The position numbers and the translations under genes were made by a program. Positions 53,159 to 64,000 of a DNA stretch of 64,000 nt are shown here, in pieces (position 1 is the first letter of the stretch; the number at the start of each line of letters is the position of its first letter). The stretch spans positions 34,200,766-34,264,765 of the forward strand of contig CM076147.1 of assembly GCA_038025085.1 (NCBI GenBank), read 5' to 3'. The DNA is from Tetragonia tetragonoides. Taxonomy: Eukaryota; Streptophyta; Magnoliopsida; Caryophyllales; Aizoaceae. The notes under the pieces were generated by a model. The model saw only the letters and a list, made by a program, of their open reading frames with translations, did not search any database and had not been told where the DNA came from.

Positions 53159-55373
53159 ATGTTAGCCCATCATCACATTTGGCTAATAATAATACTCAAT
53201 GTTGTTATTTTCATGGTTTTTATTGGGATTGTTGAGCCTCAACCCACATCTCCATCTTCTTTAGATGCTAAAACTCTTGTCAAATTCAAACAATCTCTCA
53301 AAAACTCAGGTGCCCTTAAAACTTGGGGCACTTCTTTTCCCCCTTGTAATGGGACCAAGAGGAATTGGTCAGGTGTCCTATGTTCTAAAAAGGGCAGGGT
53401 GTGGGGTCTACAACTAGAACACATGAAATTATCAGGCAAAATTGACATTGATACCCTTGGTCAATTGTCACAATTAAGGACCATTAGTATTATGAACAAC
53501 AGCTTTAATGGTCCTTTGCCCCCATTTAACAATCTGGGGTGGCTCAGATCTTTGTATTTTTCTTACAACAATTTTTCTGGGCAGATTTTGGATGATGCTT
53601 TTAAGGGTATGAAGCAATTAAAGAAGGTTTATATGGGTCATAATTCTTTCACTGGGGTGATGCCACAATCGTTGGCTGACTTGCCTAGGCTTTTGGAGTT
53701 GTCCGCTGAGAATAATCACTTTGTAGGAACTATTCCTGATTTTAAGTCCACTAGTTTGAAGCTGGTCAATTTGTCAAGCAACTTCTTTAGTGGTCAAATT
53801 CCTCCTAGCTTGAGCCACATGAATTCTACCACATTTTTAGGTGAGTCCTCTATTTGAGTTATGTTTTTTCATGATATTTCGTTTTGTGATTCATGAATAA
53901 AAGTTGAGAATAATAATTAGCTTAGCTGGTGCATAGAAGTTTCAACTTCAAGTATCGGGTACAATTCCTACATGATACACACATTACTCGTTACATTAGT
54001 ATAAGATCACAATGTCATCATTTGAGATGACTATTCATTCCTCCACACAAATTCATCATACCCCTTTTGGAATCATGGGGATTTTGATTTATTCTATTGA
54101 ATTAAATCTCCAAAATGTGATTAGTGAAAAAACTTAAGTATACTTGTTTACTTGATTCGAGACAATCTTCTATACATATGTAGTTGAACCTTATTGGTGA
54201 TGTATTATTTTTTATCTACAAAGTATTAGAGATACGAAAGGAAAAATTATGTCTAAAAAACACATATGTAGTTGAACGTTATTGGTGTAAATCTATACAA
54301 TTATGCCCAATTATTGGGCTTAGTCTCTTAGGGCATGGTACACCCTCCTCCACTCCCACTCTCGCTGGCTTTAGCCTTTAAAAACCCTTTGTTAAACTTA
54401 ATTTTAACTATAATTTTTTATAAAAGAATTCAAACCCACATAATTGGTGTAGAGCTTTCTGGTTTAATTTTTTAAATATATAAAATAAGACCACAAACAT
54501 AATAAGAATCTAAGACGTTGGAGTAATAGTAGAAATTTTCTGAGCACAAAAGTTCTCCTTTTGTTGCTAAACATGTATGTATTGTCTCAAAAGTGGGTAT
54601 AGTTTCACAAAAACTTGTTTAAAATATTATTGTAATTTTTGTTGAGACGATGGTCATTTTTTAGTGAAAGGATCCTGTCCCTACATTTTTAAATGATAAC
54701 TTCATTTTTTTGTAAGTTGGCCTCACACGAGACTTGTTCTAAGGAAATATTTCATGTGAAATATCCAAATAGTAATTTGGACCAAAATGAGCAAAACCAA
54801 CAAACATGGAGAACAGAAATAGAGTAGAATCAATTGCATAGTTACACGTAACCCCATCTAGACACACATGATCTATTATATTTATCTACATATTATTATT
54901 GTATTACATTATAATCTAGCTAGGGAAGAATACATATTTGGGAGTGGTGTCCACGTTTGGCCATCACATAACCGATGATCATTTGATCATGACACATTTG
55001 GGACACGCAAACATAATTGTAACCTAACGATAACAATATTTAAATATTTGGTTTCAAATTAAATACTCATCGCATATCAGTTTCGAGCGTTAAATATTTG
55101 GGCTTGGGCTTGGGCTTGGGCTTGGGCTTGGGCTGAGTACATAACTGCAAGTACTGAAAGAGCACTTGGCGCAAGGGCCAAGCACAAATTTAGCTGGCAA
55201 TATAAGGCCCATTACAATTTACACTTTACAGTTATAATCACAATCACAAATTCATAACATTCATTCAATTTATTAGTTAATTTAATAAATCAAGTGAATA
55301 GAGGCATTAGGTAATTAACCATGATTCAATTAAGTTAGTTACTTGTGAAAAAACAAGAAAAAAAAAAGTTTGT

Positions 55374-55465
<92 letters not shown>

Positions 55466-57473
55466 AGTCAAGTTCAATTTTAAAACCAATTGGTATAACG
55501 TGAAGTGGTCGGGTGGGACACTTTCATTTCCACTCTCCTATATATTACTTCTATGAGACAATGGACGAGTTTAAGCTACTTTGCATGTATAACACAATTT
55601 AGCTAGTGTTTAGTTCATACTCTATCAAAGATATACATTTGTTAGTTTATTTTCTTCTAATAAATAATTTGAATATACAATTTATTTATTCAACTAAATT
55701 ATCTTCCTGTTGGGTCAAATTGACATCCTTCTAACAGCTAATGACCATTAATCCCTTCATGATCCAAACAGGTAACAGAGGTTTATGTGGACAACCATTA
55801 CAACCATGTCCAAAGAATGATTCTCAACACCACATGACCATTATCATTGTTGTCACAGTAGCATCATTGATACTTGTAACTGGTATATTCCTGCTAATAA
55901 CCCGAACCCGAAATCGGAATCTGAATAGGTATCAAGATGATCAAGCATCCTCTAGGGACCTTGAGAGGCTAACATCAGAGAAAGCTAGGAATTCGAAGCA
56001 ATCGAACGGCTATGATTCGTACCCAAACAACCAATCAAGGGCTTTAGAGAGGCCAACAAGTTACAAGAAAAGTGACAATGGTAAACTATGTTTCTTAAGG
56101 ACTGATAGGCAAAAGTTTGAGATGCAAGACTTGCTTAAGGCCTCAGCTGAGGTTTTGGGAAGTGGGAGTTTTGGATCATCTTATAAGGCTTCTATTGTAA
56201 ATGGACCTGCTTTTGTGGTAAAGAGGTTTAGGCAAATGAATAATGTGGGGAAAGAAGAGTTTCAAGAACATATGAAGAAACTTGGAAGATTGAGGCATAC
56301 TAATATACTTCCTCTTGTGGCTTTCTTTAATAAAAGAGATGAGAAGCTTATTATCTCTGATTTTGTGGAGAATGGTAGCTTGGCTAGTCATCTTCATGGT
56401 GAGTTCTCTTTTCATGTAGCTTTTTCCCTTTCTTAATTAACTTCTTTCAATTCGTCAGAAGTTAAAATGCGTATCTGGTATACCATGTCATTCATGAACC
56501 TAACCAGTCACGTGTTTCTAGCTATTTCTGTGATACGACATTTTTTAAGAGGAAAAATAACTCACACGTAAATGGTTGGGTTCATAAATAACATGATATA
56601 CATGGTGAATCTCTTATCAAATGGTCAACTTTGTATGACTCATGCCACAATTGTTGGTCATTCATTATTGTTCATGAATAGGACACTTCTAATGATTCCT
56701 TAAGATTGCTACAAATCATTCAAATCTATGACTTAATTATGCTAATTGTGTCATCATTTATATGTTGGATCCATGTAGGACGGCGCACACCTGACCAACC
56801 AGGACTAAGGTGGTCAACAAGGTTAAAGATCATCAAGGGAGTAGCCAGAGGCTTAGCTTACCTCTATAGAGAGCTTCCAAACCTCCCTTTACCCCATGGT
56901 CACCTCAAATCCTCCAATGTTCTCCTAGACGAAAGTTTCGAGCCTTTACTCTCAGACTATGCTTTAGCTCCTTTGGTGAATCAAGAACACGCCGAGCAAG
57001 TTATGGTTGCATACAAGTCCCCTGAGTTCACCCTAAGCAACAACATTACTAAAAAGACCGACGTTTGGTGTCTTGGAATCCTTATACTTGAGATCTTAAC
57101 AGGCCAATTCCCAACAAACTATTTGAAACATGGGAAAGGTGGTAATGAGGATTTAGATACTTGGGTTAACTCAGTTATTAAGGAAGATTGGTCGAACGAC
57201 ATGTTTGATGTCGAAATGAATGCATCAAAGTGTAGCAAAGGTGAAATGTTGAAGTTGTTGAAGATAGGATTGAGTTGTTGTGAATGGAATGAAGAAATGA
57301 GATGGAGTTTAAGAGATGCTGTGGAGAAAATTGAAGAGTTGAAAGAGAATGATAAAGATGATAAACAAGAGTTTCCTTCTTATGGAAGTGAAAGAGAATT
57401 GTTTTCTACAATTTCATCATCAATTACTGAAGAAAATGTTTCCTTTAAAGATCAAACGCCAAATGATCAATGA
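53159..57473 (+). CDS. LRR receptor-like kinase, pollen receptor kinase (PRK) type, 667 aa
   Basis: Exons 53159-53840, 55772-56398, 56779-57473 (TGA), GT-AG and in phase; 2,004 nt. Residues 1-29 are a signal peptide. An LRRNT-like segment (LVKFKQSL..WSGVLC) is followed by about five or six leucine-rich repeats, then the juxtamembrane Cys pair (CGQPLQPC), a membrane helix at about 249-271 and a cytoplasmic kinase-like domain (about 345-620). The glycine loop LGSGSFGSSYKA (356-367) and the VAIK-type Lys378 are kept. The catalytic loop reads HGHLKSSN (476-483) with no HRD Asp, and DFG is DYA (496-498), so it is probably a pseudokinase or weak kinase. PRKs sense peptide cues such as LURE during pollen-tube growth and bind ROP-GEFs (family knowledge). 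Neighbour order suggests the Arabidopsis At4g31250 (PRK7) orthologue. Confidence 0.88.
55099..55134. repeat. (GGGCTT)n hexanucleotide array, about 5-6 units
   Basis: Perfect TTGGGC/GGGCTT units in intron 1 of the LRR kinase gene. Confidence 0.92.
55372..55463. repeat. (CA)n(TA)n compound microsatellite in LRR kinase intron 1
   Basis: A short CACACACACACA run followed by about 40 TA units. Confidence 0.95.
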
Positions 57474-60142
57474 TCAGTGAAAATCTCTTTAGCATTATTA
57501 CAGAGATCTTTTTTGGGATATTATTGTATCTTGGATCTGTTTTAGTTTTTTTTCTTCTTGTTTTCTTATAAGAGGGTTTGTAATAGGAATGTCTCATTAA
57601 TTGTGTTTTTTTTTTCTTTCATTGATGCTTATACTATCTGGATCTCATAAGGTATTAGAATTACTGTATGTATTAAGCTAGTTTAACTATATTCGTTAAC
57701 ACAGTTCTTGACTTCTTGGTGAGTTGTATTGAAGGGTAACTTCGAAACCTATGTTCTGTTTTTATGCACCGAAGAAATAGAATGAAAATCTGCAAATTTT
57801 CTCCAATTTCCATACCTATGTAACTATGTTGGTGATGGTGACAATTGATAAAATAGAATGATATCAGACCATCTTTTCTTTGTTTCACACTAGGATATCA
57901 ACTATTGAACTTAGTGATTATTCCCGCGCTGTCTTGTAGGTATCTCAAAGGGTGACACAACTAACTAAGAAATTTAATGCTGCTCCATGCCCAAGGCGAG
58001 ATTCGAACCATTGACTTTGTTTAAGGGTGGATGAGTCCCTTGACTATATTAGAACCTTGTTATTCGAACCCTTGGTTTTATCAGACCATTTAGATAATAA
58101 AATGGGGACATCTTACTAACTTTGTTTACTCACTTTTTGACCCAAAAATGGTTAGATTGAGCTGTAGTCCTATTACCTGTTAAATAAATTTGGCTATGTA
58201 AAACCATTCATTCCAAATGAAAAACGACATTGACTAGTAAAGAAAGTCTCATACTAGCCGTCCAAGTTTTCATCTAATTTTCCTATTATTTAAGATTGTA
58301 TATTGAAAATGACCTCTTAATCATATAATCCTCAACTTTCATTTGTCATGACATGAATAAAGGTAAAAACCATTTTATATTCAGAATAAAGTAGGGTCAC
58401 TTATTATAAAGCTGTGATTTTTTTTTTTTTGATAGGAATGAAGTGTAATCTTTATTTTATTAAAAAGTGACCAGTATTCTACTAAAAGTTAGGATAAAAT
58501 CGTCTTAAACAAATTTTTATGTAAAGGAGCGAATACTACTCTAATTATCTTTTGAATAAACATATTTCAATTTCACAGGCCTAGTCAGTAGTCATCAATA
58601 TCATCCTTATTCTTACAATTGGAAATACTGCAAAAATCCGGATATTCCAAGCTGACACCTAATCATCATCATCCAAACAAATTAAATAACCCATGCTTTT
58701 ATTGCTTCCCACAAAATCCACAATTTATTCCCATCTACTGGGACCAATATATCCATTATCTATTATCTTCCATTAAAGCTTTTCTGATAAATCCAAACAA
58801 AGGAACTCATAGCAGCTTAAAGCTTCAAGGTACCAATCAATTCTTACTTTGTGCTTATATATGCAGCCAAAATTTTATTTTTTATTACTAGTTTTAGTCA
58901 ATACAAAGGATAGGCAATTTTTCATTTTGGTTTCTTCTAGTGCAGAAATATTGTGGCTGTGGGTGAAAAAAAATGCTAGAATTGTTTTCTTCTCATGTTA
59001 GTTTTGCTTGAATTAGTTATCTGATTATTGGGTAATCAAAAGAAACTTATTTGTTATTATGTGAGAAATTTAGTGATTGATTAAGGTTTGTTGCATGCAC
59101 TGATCAGTTCTAAATTAGATATATTTCTGGGGTTCCTTCAATTTTATTTTTTCTCCTTTCTTTTTCTGTGAGTTGGGTGATCAAACAGGAAATATTTGCT
59201 CCTTCAGTTGCCTCTGAATTGTCAAATATTTTCAGTATTATTTATAAGTAGGAAAAAAAATCCTAATAAAGGAGGGTAGAAATTGTTCCATTTTAGTTCT
59301 ACTTAATTTTGAAAATTGGTTGAATTGAGATGAGCTTAAATAGTTTGAATTTGCAAAAGCCATACAGAGAACTGTTTGCTTTTGTAGTTTTGTTCTTCCC
59401 CTTTTGTTCTTTTGTTCTTTTTTTTTTTTCAAAAAGATTTTTGTTTTTAATTTTTTGGGACTCTGTTTTTCTGTTTGGGGTTTATTTTGACAAGGTCAAG
59501 ACAAGATGGGAAACTTAATTAGATAAAGAATATAAGAAAATGACCTAAGATAGCCATTAACCCAGCTGGCATATTACTTCAGAATCTTATTCCACATTAT
59601 CCAAAATATTGAAACTTTGTTCTCTGTGGATATGTGCTCATGTGGGGGAATTTTCAGGCATCAGGCTTAATCACAACACCATGTTACTGTGTCTGTTTAG
59701 CTTTAATCACCATTGAGAACGAAGAATTGAAGTAGCGCGACCCACCACCTTTTCGTAGGACACGATTTTGCTCGTTTGTTTAAAGAAACTTGATGTCTTG
59801 AAACTCTTGATAACACCCTACAACTGTATGTTACATATCAGACTTTGTTATGAGATGCTAAATTCTTGCTGCTTGTCAATTGTCATTTCTGCTCCCATTG
59901 TTCCGCGAAAAGATCCCAACATATCATGATAAGACTTTGTTGCAAGCAGTGTACTTTTTAACCAATTTTGTTATACTGAGCCTTTTTGTCTCCTACAGAA
60001 TCTGGCTATTTGAAGTAAATTTTTCAAGCATAATTGAAGTACAAAGAAAGGGTGAGTTTTGGTGCGAATTTCATCGTTCTTGTGCTTAGTTGTTTCTGTT
60101 AAACAGCAACAGAATCAACGGCAGGTTTTAGTTCTAGTTTTC
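57474..60142. other. Intergenic spacer, LRR kinase to NRX2
   Basis: Mostly AT-rich. Near 57930-58080 the - strand carries GGTTCGAATCTCGCC and other tRNA box-B-like words, possibly a decayed SINE. The NRX2 promoter and leader should lie before 60143; no TATA box stood out. ORFs here are short and not protein-like. Confidence 0.5.
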
Positions 60143-61821
60143 ATGGAGGGACTTGATGATCATATCGAATCAGTTGAGGGGAATGAGTTCAAGAAGATGT
60201 TAGCTTCAGCAGGTGTTGAGTTCCTTACATCTTCTGGTGGAAAGGTATTCCTTTCTAGTTGCAATTTTTTTGCCCCTTGTCTGGTTGATTATGTCTTAGT
60301 ATTACTGTATAACTTATGGAGTTTGAGGCACCATATTGTTACATGACCCAAATATATGCAATTCGTTGAACAGAATATTTCATTGATAGCCATTAAATTT
60401 TCCTTATTTGTAGCTATAAAGTGTCAATTGTTGATCAGGTACCCTGGAGTGCAATTGAAGGTAAGACAATCTGCCTCTTTTTCTCGGCAAACTGGTGCAG
60501 GCCCTGCAAGGCCTTTACCCCTCATCTGGTGCAACTCTATGACTCGCTGAAGAAGCAAGGTGAACAACTAGAGGTAGTTTTCGTGTCCTTGGACCGAGAT
60601 GAAAATGCATACAAGGAGCACTTGGTTACAATGCCCTGGCTCTCAGTTCCATTCGATTTAGATATCTATAGACGATTGAGTCGCCATTTAAATGTTAATC
60701 ATATCCCAACTTTGATTCCGCTGGGTTTGGATGGGAAATCTATTGGTGAAGACGCTGTTAGCTTGGTTGAAGATTATGGTGCTGTTGCGTTTCCCTTCAC
60801 CATGGAGAGAAAAGGTGAGTTGAGAGCCATAGATGAGACAAAGCGTCATGGTGGTAAAATTGAAGAGCTCTTGGCACATGAGGGGAGGGACTTCATCATT
60901 TCGAGAGATGGCCAAAAGGTATGACCGGCACACTTCTTGGATATTTCATCTTGTTGGTTTAATTTGGAAGGTCTGAGTGTTATTGGAAATTGGATGTACT
61001 TAGACTGGAATAAGAGTTTATCTGGCCAATTAACATTGTGAGATTCTACTTGCTTGCAAAAGAAAAAAAAGGAAAATAGAGGAACCCAATATCCCCAAAT
61101 CCCCAATAAACACAATCTGAAACTCTTCAGAAATGGAGGGATTAGAAGGAAACCTGGGCCTTCTTCTCCCCTACACTTCCATTCTTCACATTTGTATTCC
61201 TTTCCTCACCTGATAAGGATATGTCTCAATTTGCCGCAGATATTGGTGTCCGAACTTATTGGCAAGACAGTAGGCTTGTACTTTGGTGCATATTGGTGCC
61301 CTCCTGCTCGGAATTTCACCTCACAACTCATAGAAACTTACACTCTGCTCAAAACTGATCAGAACGAACCATTTGAAGTCATCTTCCTGTCAACTGATCG
61401 CGACCATGATGAATTCATCTGCAGTTTATCTACCATGCCATGGCCTGCCATTCCATACGAGGATAGGACCAGGCAAGACCTAAAAAGGATCTTCGATATA
61501 AAAGGGATCCCGGCTCTTGTCTTGATTGGACCAGACGGAAAGACCCTCAGCATCAATGGAAGGGCTATGATTTCAATGTACGGTGCCATGGCATTCCCAT
61601 TCACTGAATCGAGGGTTGCAGGAATTGAAGCGGCCCTAAGGGAGGAGGGAGAGAGATTGCCCCGGCAACTGCAAGACCCTAAGCATGTACACGAGCTTAA
61701 ATTGGACATGGCCAAAGCTTATGTTTGTGACGCTTGCAAAAAGAGAGGTAGGTCGTGGGCATACTCCTGTGATGCGTGTGACTATGACCTTCACCCCTCT
61801 TGTGCAGAAGAAACATTCTAG
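60143..61821 (+). CDS. NRX2: Nucleoredoxin 2 (NRX2), 3 exons, 387 aa
   Basis: Exons 60143-60244, 60439-60918, 61240-61821 (TAG), GT-AG and in phase; 1,164 nt. Two thioredoxin-like domains are followed by a C1-like zinc domain, the layout of plant NRX2 (about 390 aa; NRX1 has three Trx domains and about 580 aa). Domain 1 keeps a dithiol site, SANWCRPCKAFTP (Cys54, Cys57). Domain 2 reads GAYWCPPARNFTS, keeping Cys214 but with Ala217 in place of the resolving cysteine. The C-terminal segment has Cys357/360/371/374/382 and His379 (CDACKKRGRSWAYSCDACDY). Role: cytosolic/nuclear protein-disulfide reduction, protecting antioxidant enzymes (family knowledge). The frame is open upstream to an ATG at 60059, adding 28 mostly hydrophobic residues. 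The inner ATG was chosen because EGLDDHIESVEG matches the usual family start. Confidence 0.93.
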
Positions 61822-64000
61822 GCTTGTTTCAAGCTATATAGACTTTGGCTTTGCCAAGAGTACGAAGTATATATGTAGTGATATGTATGTTAGTTTTGGC
61901 ATCATGACATGATTATGTATGTAAAGGCTGATACCTTACTGCTGATGATTATTGAATAGGACTGCCTTTAGAGGAGTTTTATCATGTATTTCATCTATTC
62001 TGTAGTGCGCTTCAGCAGAAGCATGTCATATTATTAGTTGAAACCACAGATTACTTCATTTGGGTTGTAAGAGTCAAAACTATTTTTAGTGCTCTTACAC
62101 TATTTTGTAAATTCTCTCATTACTATAATTTTATTTAGTTTCCAAAACTGCTATATGATGAGTATGATCTGACTGTCTAAGATAGCATACTTTGCATTGC
62201 AGAACCAGGGGAGATGGTTCCTTCCCCTACTGGGTTTAAGAACAATTATCAAACCAGGAAGAAATTTACAGTTTTGGAAAAATACTTCTTTTGTTTTTTT
62301 TTGGGTACGAGGGAATGGCAAGTCCACAACCACTATTCATCAAGTATACACTGGATAAACCCCGGTTGTACATGCAAAACCACATATATCATGCAAGCTA
62401 AGGAGTAATCTTGCAGCTAAGCTCAGTGAAACGACCTAGTCAGAATTGGACTCAAATCCAACCCCACAACTAACTCAACTGTGCAAACTTTTTTATTTTT
62501 TTTTTGATAATTACCAACTATGCTATTCAGGGCTTGGAGTAGAGCGTTAATAAACGGTAAGCATGGAATTAGAATGTAGGAGTGCATTCCTATCAAAACG
62601 TTGTGAATATATTTAGTACAAGAGAAATGTTTTAACTATTGAACATGTGGACTAACTTCAGGGTCCACGGGATAAGTCGAGCAAAACCCGGATACCCATG
62701 CTATGTAAAAATATAAAAAAACAAAAACGATTGAAGATGTGCCATTCCCTTCTGTGTACTTACTACATCTGCAAATATAGGCTCAAGAAGCAGCTAATTT
62801 ATGACCTTAAATTTATAAATCAAATGACAAAAAACCAGAAAAGAAATTAAAAATCAAAATTGACCTACCAAAGATGCCATACAATTTCATTTGGCATTGC
62901 TTCTTATATACAGTAATACAACAAATGGTGTGTGGGAGGAGCTTTATGTCTCGAACTAGCTGGATACTATTTCACTCTGACCTGAAGGATTAGATGGACA
63001 TATCTCTTGAATATGGACCTTAGTTCCTCGTTTGCTTCCAGCCCAATCCTCCTGTAACAATTAACAGATGATGCACTAATATTCAGTATGATACACGAAT
63101 AGGAAGCTGGAAACATAATGTAAGCCAAGCAGGCTGAGGTGTTTTGACTTTTGCTTAACATTGGCGGTTTAGCCTCGAAATACAGGTAGCATATACCTTT
63201 GGTCCTCCTTCATAACATATCAGAAAAGGAACCACAAGGTCCACTACACGGTTTAGATGAGGTGAATGTTTCCAATGCGCATGACATACTTGTGCTGTTG
63301 TGCATCAAGCTCAACCACCCACCTCTGTCACCACCCCCAACAGCGACAACATACTGCTCAGATTTGGGAAGGTCAAGAATAATGCAAAACTTCTCCTCCA
63401 CCCCAAACCTGCCCCAAATTAAAGGGGAGAAAAGAAAGAAGAAGAAGAAGAAAAAAAAAAAAGAAAGTGAAGACAAAGTCCTCTCTTTGCAAGATATGAG
63501 CCATTGCAGGGTACTCCAACATCAACTGTAAGAGTGTAAGTTCATTTACATTCTCATGTCCTTTACAAAAAAAAATTATTGAGGGAGTTGAGTGGATGGC
63601 GATCACAATCTTCAAACTTTTCAATTGCATTTCTATCCTTTACTTATAAACCTACATTTGCAGGAATATTTCTATTTACATACATCTTCTCAAACATACA
63701 TTGGCATCGAACCAGCCATTGAGTACCATGGGGAAGCAACATTCCACATACTAAATGGAGAAGAAAGAAAAACTTTTCTGCAATCATGAAGGAATCTACC
63801 AGAATAAGGGACGGCCAGCATATAATAGTCACAGTGGCTGGCACTTTCACGAAAGGTCAATGGATGTTGATCCACCAAAGTAATACCATAAGACACTTTG
63901 TCCAAATGACAAAAGAAGCAGGGGAGAGTAGCAAAAACATGGAAAGAAACATATCAAAGACATATTTGGTGAATTATAGCATCAATACTGCAAATTAAAT
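61822..64000. other. Unresolved right-hand region
   Basis: Contains the NRX2 3'UTR, then AT-rich sequence. A possible - strand last exon at 62949-63051 follows a good acceptor (CTGTAACAATTAAC complement) and reads EDWAGSKRGTKVHIQEICP to a TAG, but a second frame is also open and I recognise neither. Further - strand stretches (63210-63420, 63690-63905) are protein-like in composition but without a known motif. A gene running off the right edge is possible. Confidence 0.3.

Noticed and set aside
55099..55134. Telomere-like repeat
   Set aside because: The unit is GGGCTT; the plant telomere is TTTAGGG. A simple hexanucleotide array.
63210..63905. Protein-like - strand ORFs at the right edge
   Set aside because: No family recognised, frames conflict, and splice sites could not be fixed; kept only as an unresolved region.

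Overview
This window is nuclear DNA from a flowering plant, most likely a eudicot. It has widely spaced intron-rich genes with GT-AG introns, AT-rich spacers and introns filled with non-LTR retrotransposon (LINE) and SINE pieces and miniature DNA transposons. Plant-only or plant-typical families are present: L-arabinokinase, a trihelix factor, a DUF3537 membrane protein, a pollen-receptor-like LRR kinase and a plant nucleoredoxin. The species cannot be named from the sequence. All exon models were built by hand from splice signals, reading-frame continuity and remembered family sequence; each full model closes in frame.

Layout, left to right: (1) 1-16703, + strand, the 3' part of an L-arabinokinase gene (ARA1): 17 exons, 648 residues in the window, with the 5' part off the left edge. 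Its introns hold three Tourist-like or Mutator-like miniature elements, four LINE fragments, three SINEs and a 479-bp perfect (TAA)n array. (2) 19256-22636, - strand, an AIG2-like gamma-glutamylcyclotransferase-fold protein (5 exons, 176 aa). (3) 24317-30863, - strand, 20S proteasome subunit beta-1, PBA1 (8 exons, 235 aa). (4) 32688-34426, - strand, a ChaC/GGCT2-type glutathione-specific gamma-glutamylcyclotransferase (8 exons, 222 aa) with a probable 5'UTR intron and a TATA box near 36450. (5) 41660-43613, + strand, a trihelix (MYB/SANT-like) DNA-binding protein (272 aa). (6) 44179-44251, - strand, tRNA-Arg(ACG). (7) 45471-47986, - strand, a DUF3537 multi-pass membrane protein (464 aa). (8) 49512-52278, a probable non-autonomous Helitron. 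(9) 53159-57473, + strand, an LRR receptor-like kinase of the pollen receptor kinase type with degenerate catalytic motifs (667 aa). (10) 60143-61821, + strand, nucleoredoxin NRX2 (387 aa). The last 2 kb hold only unresolved sequence.

The genes are independent transcription units and not an operon. From memory, the block AIG2-like, PBA1, GGCT2;2, trihelix, LRR kinase, NRX2 is in the same order as Arabidopsis At4g31310 down to At4g31240, so the window looks like a conserved ancestral gene block with ARA1 and a DUF3537 gene as additions. Two cyclotransferase-fold proteins and a nucleoredoxin give the block a thiol/glutathione theme, but nothing in the sequence shows that they act together. I found no clear previously undescribed multi-gene system. 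The most unusual material is the nested mobile DNA and long microsatellite in ARA1, the repeat architecture around the AIG2-like splice sites, the DUF3537 gene, and the degenerate active sites in the receptor kinase and nucleoredoxin.
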